From the NCBI GenBank assembly GCA_013285505.1, contig CP053450.1, forward strand, positions 2,588,796 to 2,652,795: a DNA stretch of 64,000 bases, written 5' to 3'. Of this stretch, positions 18,318 through 28,700 are shown piece by piece. The notes beneath the pieces were generated by a model. That model did no database searches. It saw nothing but the letters and a program-made list of their open reading frames with translations, and was not told the DNA's origin. How positions within the stretch are numbered: the stretch's first letter is position 1; every line of letters begins with the position of its first letter. Source of the DNA: Planctomycetota bacterium. GTDB taxonomy: Bacteria; Planctomycetota; Phycisphaerae; Phycisphaerales; UBA1924. Both the position numbers and the translations under genes were made by a program.

Positions 18318-18346
18318 AGTCTATCGGCCGGATCGGGGGCGGGCAA
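18318..18346 (-). promoter_or_regulatory. Promoter of the metal-efflux operon
   Basis: On the minus strand TTGCCC (18346-18341) and TAGACT (18323-18318) are spaced by 17 bases. The -10 ends six bases before the GTG start, so the transcript would begin at or next to the start codon. No ribosome site is visible. Confidence 0.6.
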
Positions 18347-18425
18347 CACCGGAGTTGCCGGCTCCGCGCGCGGGCCTGCGGGCGTCGAGACCGGGGATGG
18401 CCGACGCAGGGGCGCGGGCGGGCGG

Positions 18426-21400
18426 TTAAGCGTTGACCTCGAGCAGGTGGCGGACGAGCGCGGGCGTGGGCATGCCGAAGGGCCGGAATTTCTCTTCGGC
18501 GCCGCGTTCCTCATCGTAGAAGATGGCGCGGTGGAGGCCGAGGCGTCCGGCGGAGGTGGACTCGATGAGCATGCTGCTGTCGTTGGCAGACATCTGCATG
18601 AGGACGCGGTTGCCAAACTCGGCGATGGAGGCGCGGTCGAGAGCGCGGACGAGGCTGGTGGTGGTGTCGCACCACGCGAGCACGAAGACGCCGAGGCGGG
18701 GGCCGTCGATGAGGAGTTGCTTGAGTTGTTGGTCGGGGGCGGGGCCCTTTGCGTCGGCGTCCATGCTGAAGGAGAAGTCGTCGTCCTTGCGGCGGAGGCT
18801 GCGGAGCCAGTGCAGGCCGTGGAGGACGAGGTAGATCGCGGGTCCGTCGGTGCGGTTGGCGTCTTCGCGGGCGAGCATCTCGGTGTAGCACTGCTCGACG
18901 GCCTGGGGGGCGTCGCGCCAGGAGACGGCGTGGACCTCGTGCGGGAGGGGTTCGAGGGAGGCGGCGAGGCGGCCGGCGAGTGGGTCGTCTTCGGGGGTGG
19001 CGTCGACGATGTGGAAGCTGGCGGCGCGGTCGCCCTCGGCGTCGTGCTGGGCGGCGAGGCTGATGACGGAGGCCGCGAGCATGGCGGCGGCGGTCTCGGT
19101 GCGCTGGCCGACGATGAGGAGGTTTGCACCGCCCCGGCGGCGCATGGTGGCGCCGGTGGGGTCTTTGATGGAGACCGGCTCGCCGAGCCAGGCGATGGGT
19201 GCGATGGGGCGCTGGTGTTCGGCGAGGCCGCGGCGGAGGGCGCGGTTGCGGTCGAGTTCGGCGGGGGCGTTGCCCTCGAAGAACACCGGCTCATCGAAGG
19301 TGACGGAGCGTTCTTCGGCCATGTGCTCGACGCGGCGGAGGACCTCGTCGCGGGCGTCGTCGCCGAGCCAGGCGACCTGGAACGGGTTGTTGCCTTCGAC
19401 GAGGCCGTTGGCGTCGTTGTAGATCGCTTCGCCCGGGCGGGTGAGGAGGCGGGCGGCGCCGTTGTCTTCGCTGAGGATGAGGTAGCTGTCGGTCTCGGAG
19501 CACTTCATGGCGATGCGGACGGCCATCTGTCCGACGGTGGAGCGGGAGAGGGTGTAGGCGCCGCTGAGGGTCTGGCTGGCGAGCAGGATGTGGATGCCGA
19601 AGGCGCGGCCCTGGCGGACGAGGCGGTCGAGGAGGAGCGAGGCGTCCTGGGCGATGCGGTCGTCCTCGACGAAGAACTCCTGGAACTCGTCGATGATGAG
19701 GATGGACCGGGGCATGGGCTCGTCGGGGAAGCGCTGGCGGAACTGGGCCAGTGACTGGAGGCCCCTGTCGCGGAAGAGGTCGCCGCGGCGGCGGAGTTCG
19801 GTGTCGAGGCGTTGGAGGACGCTGAGACCGAACTCGCGGTCTGACTCGATGGCGACGGCGCGGACGTGCGGGAGCTTGCCGCTGGCGTAGGGCTTGAACT
19901 CGACGCCCTTTTTGAAGTCGACGAGATAGAACTCGACCTCGGAGGGGTCGTGCCAGAGCATGGCGGCGGTGGTGAGGACGTGGAGGAGTGTGGACTTGCC
20001 CGAGCCGGTCTTGCCGGCGATGAGGGCGTGCTGGCTGGTGCCCTTGCCGAGGCGGAGTTCCTGGGCTTTGGTGGCGCCCGGCGCGGCCGATGGGGATGCG
20101 GAGTTCGTCCGCGGCGCTGCGGGTCCAGCGGGAGTCTTCGGGCGGCTCGACGACGCTGTAGCGGACCTCGACGCGGCCGGCGGACTGGGCTTCTGTCCCG
20201 ATGAGGTCGAGCAGGGCGACGGTCTCGGTTTCGCTGGGTGGCGGGTCGGGGGTGAACGGGAGGTCGCCGAGTGGATCGCTCTGGAGACGGAACCGCGGGT
20301 GGGCCGGGTGGTCGTCGGCGGCGGCTCTGGGGCTGGAGTACGACACGCGCGCGCGGAGGGCGTCGAGGTCGAATCCGGCGGGCTGCTTGGCGGCAAGGTC
20401 GGACAGCATGACGACGAAGACGCCGCAGCGGGGGCCGGCGTCGATGACGGAGGCGAGCCGGGCGACGGCGTCCTCGGAGAAATTGGCCGGGAAGTCGGCG
20501 ATGACGAGGTAGCGGTAGGGCTCGGCGATCTCGCCGGCGACGCGGTTGTACTCGTCGATGGTGGCGTAGTCGTCGCGGAGGTACTTCTGGATGACGTTTT
20601 CGATGTGCTCGGTGAGTTCGGTGAGGCGTTGCTCGATGTGGCGGCTCTCGGTCCAGATGCGGGAGCCGACGAGGGAGTCGTCGTGATCGGCGAGGCGCAT
20701 GAGCCCGGCGAAGGAGCGGCCGCGGCCGACGGGATCAATGATGGTGAGCTTGGCCCGGCCCGGCGGGATCGACGCGAGGAGGCGGAGGAGGACGGTCTGG
20801 AGGAGGGTGAGGCCGGCGTTGCGCTGTCCGGCCGCGGCCTCGACCAGGAGCGACTGCCGGTCGACCATGTCGAGCACGACGGGGAGGTCGAGTGTGTCGG
20901 GGAGCGGGCGGTAGTTCCGCGCGTCGAGTGCGAGCTCGGCGAGCAGTGAGGCGAGGTCGAAGGTGACCCGGCCGAGGCGGGCGGCGGTCCTGCCGGGGGT
21001 TGGCGGCTGCCAAGCACCGTGGAGTCGGTCGTTCCACTCGGGGCTTGCGAGCGCGGCGGTGTGGGCGATAGACTCGGCTTCGGCGGCGCTTTCCCGGATC
21101 TGCGTCTGCCATTCGCGGTCGAGTTCGGCGGTCAATTCCTGGGTGGCCGTCTCGGTGGCGGCGAGGGTGTCGCGGGCGGTCTGTTCGGCCTCGGCGACGG
21201 CGGAGGTGTGGGTCGCGTGGGCAGAATCGCGGTATTCGGTGATGCGTCGATCGATCTCGGTGCGGGCTGCGGCGGCGGCACGTTCGAGCTCGGCGAGCTC
21301 GGCCTCGTGCTTGGCAGTGGCGGCGCTGAGGTGGAGCTGCCACTCTGACTCGAGCGATTCGGTGGCCTGCTTGGCTTCGCCGTTGGCGCGTTCGAGTTCG

Positions 21401-22348
21401 GCCTTGCACTGGGAGACGAGCAGTTCGATGGCGTCGTCCCGCTCGGTCTCGCTGCGGGCTTGCACGGCTTCGGCGCTGGAGTAGATGGTTTGCGCGCGCG
21501 CTTGCCACTCGCTGATATCGCGGCGGAATCTTCGTGCGGCTCGAATACGGAGCGGGACGGCGATGATGACGGCCAGGAGCAGTCCGCCCAGGCCGGCGGC
21601 GAGGGCGGGTTTCCAGTCGTTCCAGTCGGTCGCGAGGCCGACGCCCGCGGCCGCGGCGCCGGCGGTGATCGGGACGAGCACGAGGTGGAGGCCGCCTCGG
21701 AAGACTTTGGGAAGGAATGCCCGGTCGATGGACTTGGCCGCGTGGCCGAGGTCGGCGACCAGCTCCTCGAATTGCTCGGGGTCGTCGGTTGCGGGCTCTG
21801 CGGCGGTGCCTTCGGGTGGCGGGACATCTTTCCGCATCGCGACGTTCGGCCAGAGGGAGTCGATGAAGGCCTCCCACTCCCCCACCGTCTTGCGCCCGGC
21901 CTCGATGCGTTTGAGGATGGCTGTGTGTGCCTGCTGCGGCTTGGGGCGGCCGCTCTCGAGCACGGTCTCGGCGAGCCAGACCGCCTCGCGTCGGCGGCGT
22001 TCGATCCGTTCCATACGGGCGTCATTGCGCTCGCTGTCGCTGGCTGACTGGGCGTCTCGCGCGCTCCGGACGGCGGCGAGCCGTTCGGCGTGCTGGGCGT
22101 CGGCGCGTTGGAGTGCTTCGGCGAGTTCGGTCTCGGCGCTTGCGGCGCCGGTCGAGTTCGGCGTTGGCTGTCTCGATTGCCTGCGAGCGGTCGCGCTCGA
22201 CGCGGGACCGTGCCGCGGCGAGGCGCTCGGCCGCCTCGGTGGATCGCTCGGCAAAGGAGGTGAGGAACCTGCGCAACCCGGCGACGAGAGCTTGCTCGCG
22301 GCTGAACAGCCCGGGTTGCGGTGTGGTTCTTGGCGTCGGCTCGGCCAT
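18426..22348 (-). CDS. FtsK/SpoIIIE-type ATPase of a type VII secretion-like locus (frameshifted here)
   Basis: About 1307 residues. After an N-terminal helical region come two membrane helices (about residues 220-240 and 246-266), a long coiled coil, then three RecA-like modules. The first (about 455-640) has a Walker B-like IADFPANF but no P-loop. The second has an intact Walker A AGKTGSGKST (about 779) and Walker B SILIIDEFQEFF (about 886). The third, from GGANLLIVGQRTETAA onward, lacks the P-loop Gly-Lys-Ser/Thr. This layout parallels EssC/EccC motors. Two extra bases break the frame, near 22145-22150 and at 20077-20079; length modulo 3 agrees. Upstream WXG100-like genes supply the context. 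Substrates are unknown. Confidence 0.82.
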
Positions 22349-22463
22349 CGGCTGCAGCACCTCGACTCGCGGCGGGCCGGTCGTGCCCGCGCGGCTCCTC
22401 TTGATCTTGTCGTCCGTCTCCCGCGCTACGTCGCGCCCGAGGGGTTTGCCGGTGGGCGATACT

Positions 22464-22676
22464 CTACTCGCAGGCCCTCCGGGCTGCATCCGCGGCTTCG
22501 GCGAGGCGGTCCATGGCCTCCGTGGCGCGGCGGATGTGCCCGTCGATCGGCGCGATGTAGCGGGCCTCGAACGCCTCGGCGTTCTGGTCGGTCCACGACT
22601 CGTGCAGACCGGCCCATTCGCGGGCGAACTGCTTGCCGGCTTCGAGGAGCATGCCGCGTCCGGCTGAGGTGCTCAT
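22464..22676 (-). CDS. Small WXG100-like protein (W-T-D turn)
   Basis: 70 residues with two predicted amphipathic helices joined by SWTDQNAEAFE, in the position where WXG100 proteins carry Trp-x-Gly. No signal peptide. Its ATG overlaps the stop of the helical protein gene before it (ATGA), and the FtsK-type ATPase gene starts 115 bases downstream. It is shorter than the usual ~100 residues. Inferred role: substrate or co-substrate of the ATPase. Confidence 0.65.
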   Translation of the reverse strand: MSTSAGRGMLLEAGKQFAREWAGLHESWTDQNAEAFEARYIAPIDGHIRRATEAMDRLAEAADAARRACE

Positions 22677-23200
22677 GCGGAGCCTCCCTCTTCGGGTTGC
22701 GCGGGGCGTGCTGGCCGCCGGTCGCCGATCTGGGCGTAGCTCTCGAGAATGTTGCCCATCTGCTCGAGTGCGCCGACGGCCTTGCCGAGTTCGCCCCGGA
22801 CGAACCAGCCGAGCTGGGAGACGGCGCCGTGGTACTCCTCGAGGGCTCGCTCGAGCTGCCTGGCCCAGCGGCGGACGTGCTCGAGTTTTTCCTCGGCGTC
22901 GCGGAGGCGTCGCTTGGCGGCGTCGAGATCGAGGCGGTCGTCGACCTTGGGGAGCGGGTTGTCCTGCATGGGGTCGGCGCGGGAGATCATGCGGGTGCGC
23001 GACCGGACAATCTCCTCCTGGTAGCGCCTGATCTCGCGTTGGAGTGTGGGCCGGCGTTCACGGAGGAGCCAATCGAGCGTGCGGCGGGCGGAGATCTCGG
23101 AGGCGGAGATTGCGGCCTGGCTCTCTTCGGCGAACTTGACGACGGCGGGCTTGAAGGCCCGCAGTGCCTCGACAGATCCAACGTTTGCCCGTTCGGCCAT
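22673..23200 (-). CDS. Helical/coiled-coil protein of the type VII-like locus
   Basis: 175 residues from ATG 23200, almost entirely helical by composition. There is a first helical part (SVEALRAFKPAVVKFAEE), a basic coiled-coil centre (RRYQEEIVRSRTRM; DAAKRRLRDAEEKLEHVRRW) and a hydrophobic helix ending in NILESYAQIGD. No signal peptide, membrane segment or catalytic motif is visible. It is placed between two WXG100-like genes and coupled to the second by ATGA overlap, so it is probably a chaperone, adaptor or LXG-like partner. The family is not recognised. Confidence 0.65.
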   Translation of the reverse strand: MAERANVGSVEALRAFKPAVVKFAEESQAAISASEISARRTLDWLLRERRPTLQREIRRYQEEIVRSRTRMISRADPMQDNPLPKVDDRLDLDAAKRRLRDAEEKLEHVRRWARQLERALEEYHGAVSQLGWFVRGELGKAVGALEQMGNILESYAQIGDRRPARPAQPEEGGSA

Positions 23201-23250
23201 ACCGCGTTGCTCCCTGCTGCTGTCGTGTTGCCTCTTCCGGCCGCTCGGAG

Positions 23251-23523
23251 CTATCGCTGGCGGAGGTACGCCTCGAGCCGCTCGGCCTTGCGGAGCAGGA
23301 GGGGCACCTGCTCTTCGCTGACTTCGATGAATCGCTGGAGCTGGCGGGTGGTCTGCTCGAACTCCTGCTGGAACTTGGCGTGCTCCTGGTCCCTCCATGT
23401 CTGCCCCAACGCGACGGCGTTGCCCTGGAGTTGTTGCATGGCCTGCCCCATGTTGGCGTTGAACGCCTTGAGCAGTTGCGCGAAACGACGCAGTTCTTCG
23501 GGATCGGCAACGGCTTTGGCCAC
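23251..23523 (-). CDS. WXG100-family protein
   Basis: 90 residues. GTG 23523 is preceded by a strong AGGAGGT site. The protein is a helix-turn-helix hairpin with the turn TWRDQEHAKFQ at mid-length (Trp near residue 43), matching the ESAT-6/WXG100 plan with Asp in place of Gly. The conserved C-terminal helix is Leu/Gln-rich. WXG100 proteins are small dimeric substrates of type VII secretion, recognised by the FtsK-type motor encoded downstream. It is the first gene of the minus-strand cluster WXG100 - helical protein - small WXG100-like - ATPase. Confidence 0.82.
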   Translation of the reverse strand: MAKAVADPEELRRFAQLLKAFNANMGQAMQQLQGNAVALGQTWRDQEHAKFQQEFEQTTRQLQRFIEVSEEQVPLLLRKAERLEAYLRQR

Positions 23524-23540
23524 GTGGCACCTCCTGTGCG

Positions 23541-23546
23541 AATATA
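23541..23546 (-). promoter_or_regulatory. Possible -10 of the type VII-like gene cluster
   Basis: TATATT on the minus strand, 18 bases before the GTG start, in an otherwise GC-rich 73-base gap. No convincing -35 hexamer was found. Confidence 0.3.
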
Positions 23547-23596
23547 CAGGGAAGCGACCGATCGGGATCCGCGAGATCGCGCCCGGCGGCGGAATT

Positions 23597-24805
23597 TCAG
23601 GTGAGAAGCCCGGCCTCGGCGAGGAGGGGCTCGAGCTGGACAGCCTTTCCGGACTGTGCGCTGCGGCGGACCGCTTCCATGACGCAGACGGTCTCGACGC
23701 CCTCCTCGAGCTCGGGCGAGGTGGGCGTGCCTTCGATGAGCGCGCGGGCGAATGTGTCCGCGTAGTTGGCGAACTCGCCGTAGTGCATGCCGTGTACCTC
23801 GCTGTTGAAGTAGTACTGGCGGCCGGCGTAGAGGCAGTCTTCGGTGACCTCCATGAGTTCGCCGGGGTCGAAGCCGTCGGTGGCGGCGGCGTGGTCGCCG
23901 GGCTCGGCGGTGTGCACGACGCGCATGTCGTGGTACTGGGCGAGGCTGGAGCCGCCGGCGGCGTAGATCATGCACTCGATGCAGTTGCGTGCGGTCGGGA
24001 GCTCGTGACAGCCGTAGTGGCCCATCGCGCGACCGATGCGGCCGTCCTCGGCGATGAAGTTGATCATGTACATGTCGTGGCCCCGCACGCCGAAGGCGGA
24101 GCCCATCCGCGAGCGGCCGCCGACGGCGTGGACGGTGGCGATGCGGCCGAGGTACCAGCGGATCAGGTCGATCGGGTGGCTCATGCCGAGGAAGACCCAG
24201 TCGGTCTCGGTCGCGACCCAGGGGCTCTTGCGGTAATACCAGTCCATGCGGTGGATGTAGTGGGCGTCGACCATCTCCACGGCGTCGAGTCCCCCGTGCT
24301 TGCCCTGTTCGAGCAGGCGGCGTTGGCGGCGGAAGGGCTCGAAGAACCGGCTGCTCTGCCCGACAAGGAGTCGTCGCCCGTTGGCACGACCGGCCTTGAG
24401 GATGCGGCGGGCGTCCTCGACGGTGTTGGTGAGCGGCTTGGTGCAGATGACGTCCTTGCCGGCCTCGAACGCCTGGGTGATGTGGTCGGCGTGGAGGTGG
24501 TCGGGGGTGTAGACGGCGACGATGTCGACGTCGTCGCGGGCGAGCATCTGCGCGTAGTCAACGGTGTAGGGGAGATCGGGGAGTTCGCGTTTGCAGGCGG
24601 CGAGTTTGTCCTCGTTGAGATCGCAGCCGGCGACGGGACGGGCGAAGGTGCACCGGGTTTCGAGCGCGAGGAGCAGCGTGCGGCCCTCGTGAAGGCCGAG
24701 GACTCCGACGCCGCGGGCCTCGGGGTGTTTGTCCGGGGCGCGGAGAGGCACGGTGCCGGGGATCTCGGTGACGAACCCTTCGCCGGGTTTGGGTCGGCTG
24801 GGCAT
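23597..24805 (-). CDS. Gfo/Idh/MocA family oxidoreductase
   Basis: 402 residues from ATG 24805 (AGGAG six bases upstream). The Rossmann region GVGVLGLHEGRTLLLAL is followed by VAGCDLNEDKL (end of strand 2), VAVYTPDHLHADH, and the conserved Lys motif ICTKPLTNT. The C-terminal domain holds GMSHPIDLIRWYLG and GRAMGHYGCHE, with a conserved His pair. There is no Tat leader, so it is probably cytoplasmic. It is 28 bases downstream of ribokinase on the same strand, so the pair is likely an operon for a pentose or related sugar. Confidence 0.85.
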   Translation of the reverse strand: MPSRPKPGEGFVTEIPGTVPLRAPDKHPEARGVGVLGLHEGRTLLLALETRCTFARPVAGCDLNEDKLAACKRELPDLPYTVDYAQMLARDDVDIVAVYTPDHLHADHITQAFEAGKDVICTKPLTNTVEDARRILKAGRANGRRLLVGQSSRFFEPFRRQRRLLEQGKHGGLDAVEMVDAHYIHRMDWYYRKSPWVATETDWVFLGMSHPIDLIRWYLGRIATVHAVGGRSRMGSAFGVRGHDMYMINFIAEDGRIGRAMGHYGCHELPTARNCIECMIYAAGGSSLAQYHDMRVVHTAEPGDHAAATDGFDPGELMEVTEDCLYAGRQYYFNSEVHGMHYGEFANYADTFARALIEGTPTSPELEEGVETVCVMEAVRRSAQSGKAVQLEPLLAEAGLLT

Positions 24806-24833
24806 GAAACACTCCTTCGTGATGTCGGTTGGC

Positions 24834-25754
24834 TCAGTGGGTTTTGGCCGCGAGTATCTCGCCCACGGCGGCGCGGGTCGGGAGGCTGGGGATCGCGCCC
24901 GGTTTGGTCGCGGCGAGGGCTCCGGCGACGCACCCGACTCTGACGGCGTGGGCGAGGGTCTTGTCCTCGGCCAGCATAGCGGCGACCGTGCCGCAGAAGG
25001 CGTCGCCAGCACCAACGGTGTCGGATGCGGTGACGGGGATCGTGGGGACGGTGTTGCAACCGGATGCGTCGGCGACGAGGGCACCGAGTTTGCCCAGGGT
25101 GATGATGACCGCCCCGGGACCGAGCGCGAGGAGGGCCTTGGCGAGTTGTTCGGGCGGGGTATCGATCGGCCGCTTGGTCAGGCTGGCGGCCTCTGCCTCG
25201 TTGACGATGAGGACGTCGAGCAGGCCGAGCAGTGCGTCTGAAAGCGGCCGGGCCGGGGCGGCGTTCAGGATGACGCGTCGGCCCGCGCCGTGGGCGAGTC
25301 TGGCGGCGGCCTCCACCGCGTCGAGGGGCACCTCGAGCTGCATCAGCAGCACCTCGGCGGACCGGATCAGCCCGGCGACGCCCTGGATATCCTCGGGCGA
25401 GACCAGCAGGTTGGCCCCGCCGACAGCGACGATGGTGTTCTCCCCCTGGGCGTCGATAGTGATGAGAGCGACGCCGGTGGAGACGCCGGCGGCGGTGCGC
25501 ATGGCGGTGAGGTCGACGCCCTCGCGCCCGAGCACCTTGCGGAGTTCGGTCCCGGAGGCGTCGGCACCGACGCGGCCGACCATCGTGACGCGGGCACCCA
25601 TGCGGGCGGCGGCGACGGCCTGGTTGGCCCCCTTGCCACCGGGAAAGGTCTGGTAGGACTCGCCGAGGAGGGTTTCTCCGGGAGTGGGGAGCGAGGGGGC
25701 GCGCACGACCATGTCCATGTTCGCGGATCCGATGACGCAGACGCGGCCTGTCAT
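24834..25754 (-). CDS. rbsK: Ribokinase (PfkB family)
   Basis: 306 residues. The N-terminal sugar-binding motif FPGGKGANQAVAAARMGA, the central NAAPARPL, and the C-terminal ATP/anion-hole signature DTVGAGDAFCG (catalytic Asp in GAGD) are all intact, in order and at ribokinase spacing. It phosphorylates D-ribose at O-5 in the cytoplasm. A ribose-type ABC transporter lies elsewhere in the window (33086-35260 and 46838-48445). A clear promoter sits seven bases upstream of the ATG and no ribosome site is visible. Confidence 0.92.
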   Translation of the reverse strand: MTGRVCVIGSANMDMVVRAPSLPTPGETLLGESYQTFPGGKGANQAVAAARMGARVTMVGRVGADASGTELRKVLGREGVDLTAMRTAAGVSTGVALITIDAQGENTIVAVGGANLLVSPEDIQGVAGLIRSAEVLLMQLEVPLDAVEAAARLAHGAGRRVILNAAPARPLSDALLGLLDVLIVNEAEAASLTKRPIDTPPEQLAKALLALGPGAVIITLGKLGALVADASGCNTVPTIPVTASDTVGAGDAFCGTVAAMLAEDKTLAHAVRVGCVAGALAATKPGAIPSLPTRAAVGEILAAKTH

Positions 25755-25760
25755 GGTGCG

Positions 25761-25789
25761 AGTCTACCCGACATCGCCCGGGGCGTCAG
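25761..25789 (-). promoter_or_regulatory. Promoter of ribokinase, probably giving a leaderless mRNA
   Basis: On the minus strand CTGACG (25789-25784) and TAGACT (25766-25761) are separated by 17 bases. The -10 ends six bases before the ATG of ribokinase (25754), so the predicted start site coincides with the initiation codon. Confidence 0.62.
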
Positions 25790-25798
25790 GTGGGGTGG

Positions 25799-28700
25799 TC
25801 AGGCCCTGCCGGTGGGCGTGTGGAGCCGCGCGGCGTGCGGATCGTCGCGTGCGTCGTGGCGGATCTGCTGCCACTGCGCGTCGATCCGGGTGGCGGAGAT
25901 CTTGCAAGCGGTTCCAAGTTCCTGAGCGAAGAGGGAGACTCGGTACTCTTCGAGGTTCCAGTAGTAGTCGTCGAGCGACCTGCGGAGCGTGGAGGATTCG
26001 GGGAGGTCCGCGGCCAGCCGGTCGAGTTCGTGCCAGCGTGCCCACCGGGGGGCGAGTTCGCGCGCGCGCTTGCCATCCCGTTCCAGACCGCCGCTGGCGA
26101 GCTTCTGCAGTCGGAGTTGTGCGCCCCGCAGGTATCTGGCGAGGTGGCCGGTCCGTTCCCAGGGTCTCTCGGAGAGAAAGTGCTCGGGGATGAGGTGCCG
26201 GAGTTGTTGCTCGACGTCTTCTACGGCGTCGCGCCAGGCCGGGGGTGGGGACTGGTCGAGCAGGCCGAGGACGGCGCGGGCGGCGCTCAGGATGTTCTGC
26301 GTGAGGTTCAGCGTCTCGAGCAGGGCTGCGTCGATACGCGGCTCGGTCTCGTCGGCGAGAGCTTCGAACTGGCTGCGCGCGCGGATGGTGGACGGGTCGG
26401 CGCCGGCGGAGGCCCGGGAGATGGCCATCAGCGAGATCTCGTCGTCGATGGAGGAGTCGATGCCGAGCCGCGGCGCTGGTGTGAGCGCATCGAGCCCATG
26501 GAGGGCCAGTTGCGGAGTGTGCGGCGGAGGAGGCGGCGGTGCTCGATGGCGAGGAGGCGGCGGACGCCGCGGGCGTGGGCGGCGGCGGCGGACACCTCGT
26601 CAGGGAGGAGCCGGAGCGCGACACTGGTCTGTTCGTCGATGAAGGCGGGGTAGGCGGTGACCGTTCCGCCGGGGGTGGAGATCCGGGTCTGGGGGGGGAG
26701 TTCGTCGACGTCCCAGGCGCGGATGCCCTCGCGTTGTTCGAGGGCCGAATCGCCGTGGCGGAGGACCTGCTCGACCTCGCCGGCGACGAGGCGGCGGAGT
26801 TCGAAGAGGTCGCGGCTCTGGGCGAGGACCTCGCCTGCACCGTCGGTCACTACGACGCGCGGCACGAGGTGGTGTGAGAGTTCGGCTTCGCGGAGGAGCG
26901 CGGCGGGGATATGCACTCCCTTCTCTCTGCCGATAAACGCGGCGAGCGCGTCGGCGAGGCCAATGTTCTGGTCGGGCTCGGTCGCGAGGAACTCGTCGAT
27001 GGCCTGGGGCGCGGGGCCGATGCTCTTGCGGAGCGTCTTGGGGAGCGCGCGGAGCATGGCGAGCGCGCGGTCGTGGACGAGGCCCGGGACGAGCCAGTCG
27101 TGCGTGGCCTCGGTGAGTTCGTTGAAGGCCGCGAGGGAGAGCGTGACGGCGACGCCGTCTTCGTCGACGTCGGGCTCGTGGCGGTACTCAAGCGGGTGGG
27201 CGCGGCCGGCGATCTCGACCTCGTCGGGGAATGCCTCCGGCCCGGGTGCCTCGTCGGCCCAGACGATCAGGTCGGCCGGGGTCATGCGGAGCACCGTGGG
27301 GTCGCTCGCTTCGGCCTTGTGGCGCCCAGCGGTCGAAGCGCTTGCCGCTCCAGACGTGCGGGGCGACGCGGCGGTCGAAGAAGTCGAAGCGGCCGCCGGC
27401 TTCGGACTCATGGTCGGTGCGTCGGGCCTTGGCCTCGAGGCGACGGACCTCGCTGATGACGTGGTCGTTGTGGTCGACGAAGTCGGCCTTGGGGCGGAAG
27501 GCTCCGTCGACGAGGCCCTGGCGGATGAAGATCTCGCGGGCGTGGACGGGGTTGATCTGGCCGTAGGCGATGCGCTTTTTGATGGGCAGTGCGAGGCCGA
27601 AGATGGAGGCGCGCTCGACGACGGTGGGCGCAGCGGTGCGGTGGTCCCACGAGGGGGGCGAGTGGGAGCGGTCGAGCAGGTGGTCGCCGAGGGTGGCGAT
27701 CCACTCGGGCCGCACGGGGGCGACCATGCGGGCGTAGACGCGGCCGGTGCGGGCGATCTCGGCGGCGACGATCCAGCGGGGCTTGCGGTCGAAGAGGACG
27801 GAGCCGGGATGGATGAAGAGCTCGGTGCCGAAGGTGCCCTCGTACTCATGGCGGTCGCCGCGTTTGGCGATGTTGCTGAGCAGGCCGGGGAGGATGGCGT
27901 GGTGGATGGTGTCGGCGTCGGCGGGGTCGGTGTTTCGCGGGAGGCCCCGGTCTCGGGCGACGCGGCGGAGCTGGCGGTGGAGGTCTTCCCATTCGCGCAG
28001 GCCGCGCCAGGAGAGGAAGGACTTGACGCACCACTTTTTGTAGGCACGGTTGGAGAGGGCGCGCTGCTGCTCGCGGGCGGCGTCCCAGATCTTGAGCAGG
28101 GTGAGGAAGTCTGAGTGCTCGTCGACGAAGGGCTCGTGGGCGCGGTCGGCGGCGTCGCGGGCGTCCATGGGGCGCTCGCGCGGGTCGCGGGTGGAGAGCC
28201 GCGGCGACGATGATCAGGATCTCGCGGAGTGCGCCCCTCGGCCGCGCCCTGCGAGGACCATGCGGCCGAGGCGGGGGTCGATGGGGATGGTGGCGAGCTG
28301 GTGGCCGAGGGGGGTGAGGTCGCCCTCGGGGGGTGAGTGCGCCGAGCTCGATGAGCGTCTCGTAGGCGTCGCGGATGCGGCGGGGGGAGGGGCGGTCGAG
28401 GAAGGGGAAGGTGCGGGGGTCGCCGAGGCGGAGGGCCTTCATGCGGAGGACGACGCCGGCGAGGGTGCTGCGGAGGATCTCCGGGTCGGTGAACTCGGGG
28501 CGCTCTCGGTAGTCGTCCTCGGAGTAGAGGCGGATGCAGATGCCGTCCGCGACGCGGCCGCACCGGCCGGCGCGCTGGTTGGCGGAGGCCTGGGAGACCG
28601 GCTCGACGTCGAGGCCCTGCATGCGGGTGCGGGCGTGGTACCGGTTGATTCGGGCGAGGCCTGTGTCCACGACGTAGTGGACGCCGGGGACGGTCACGGA

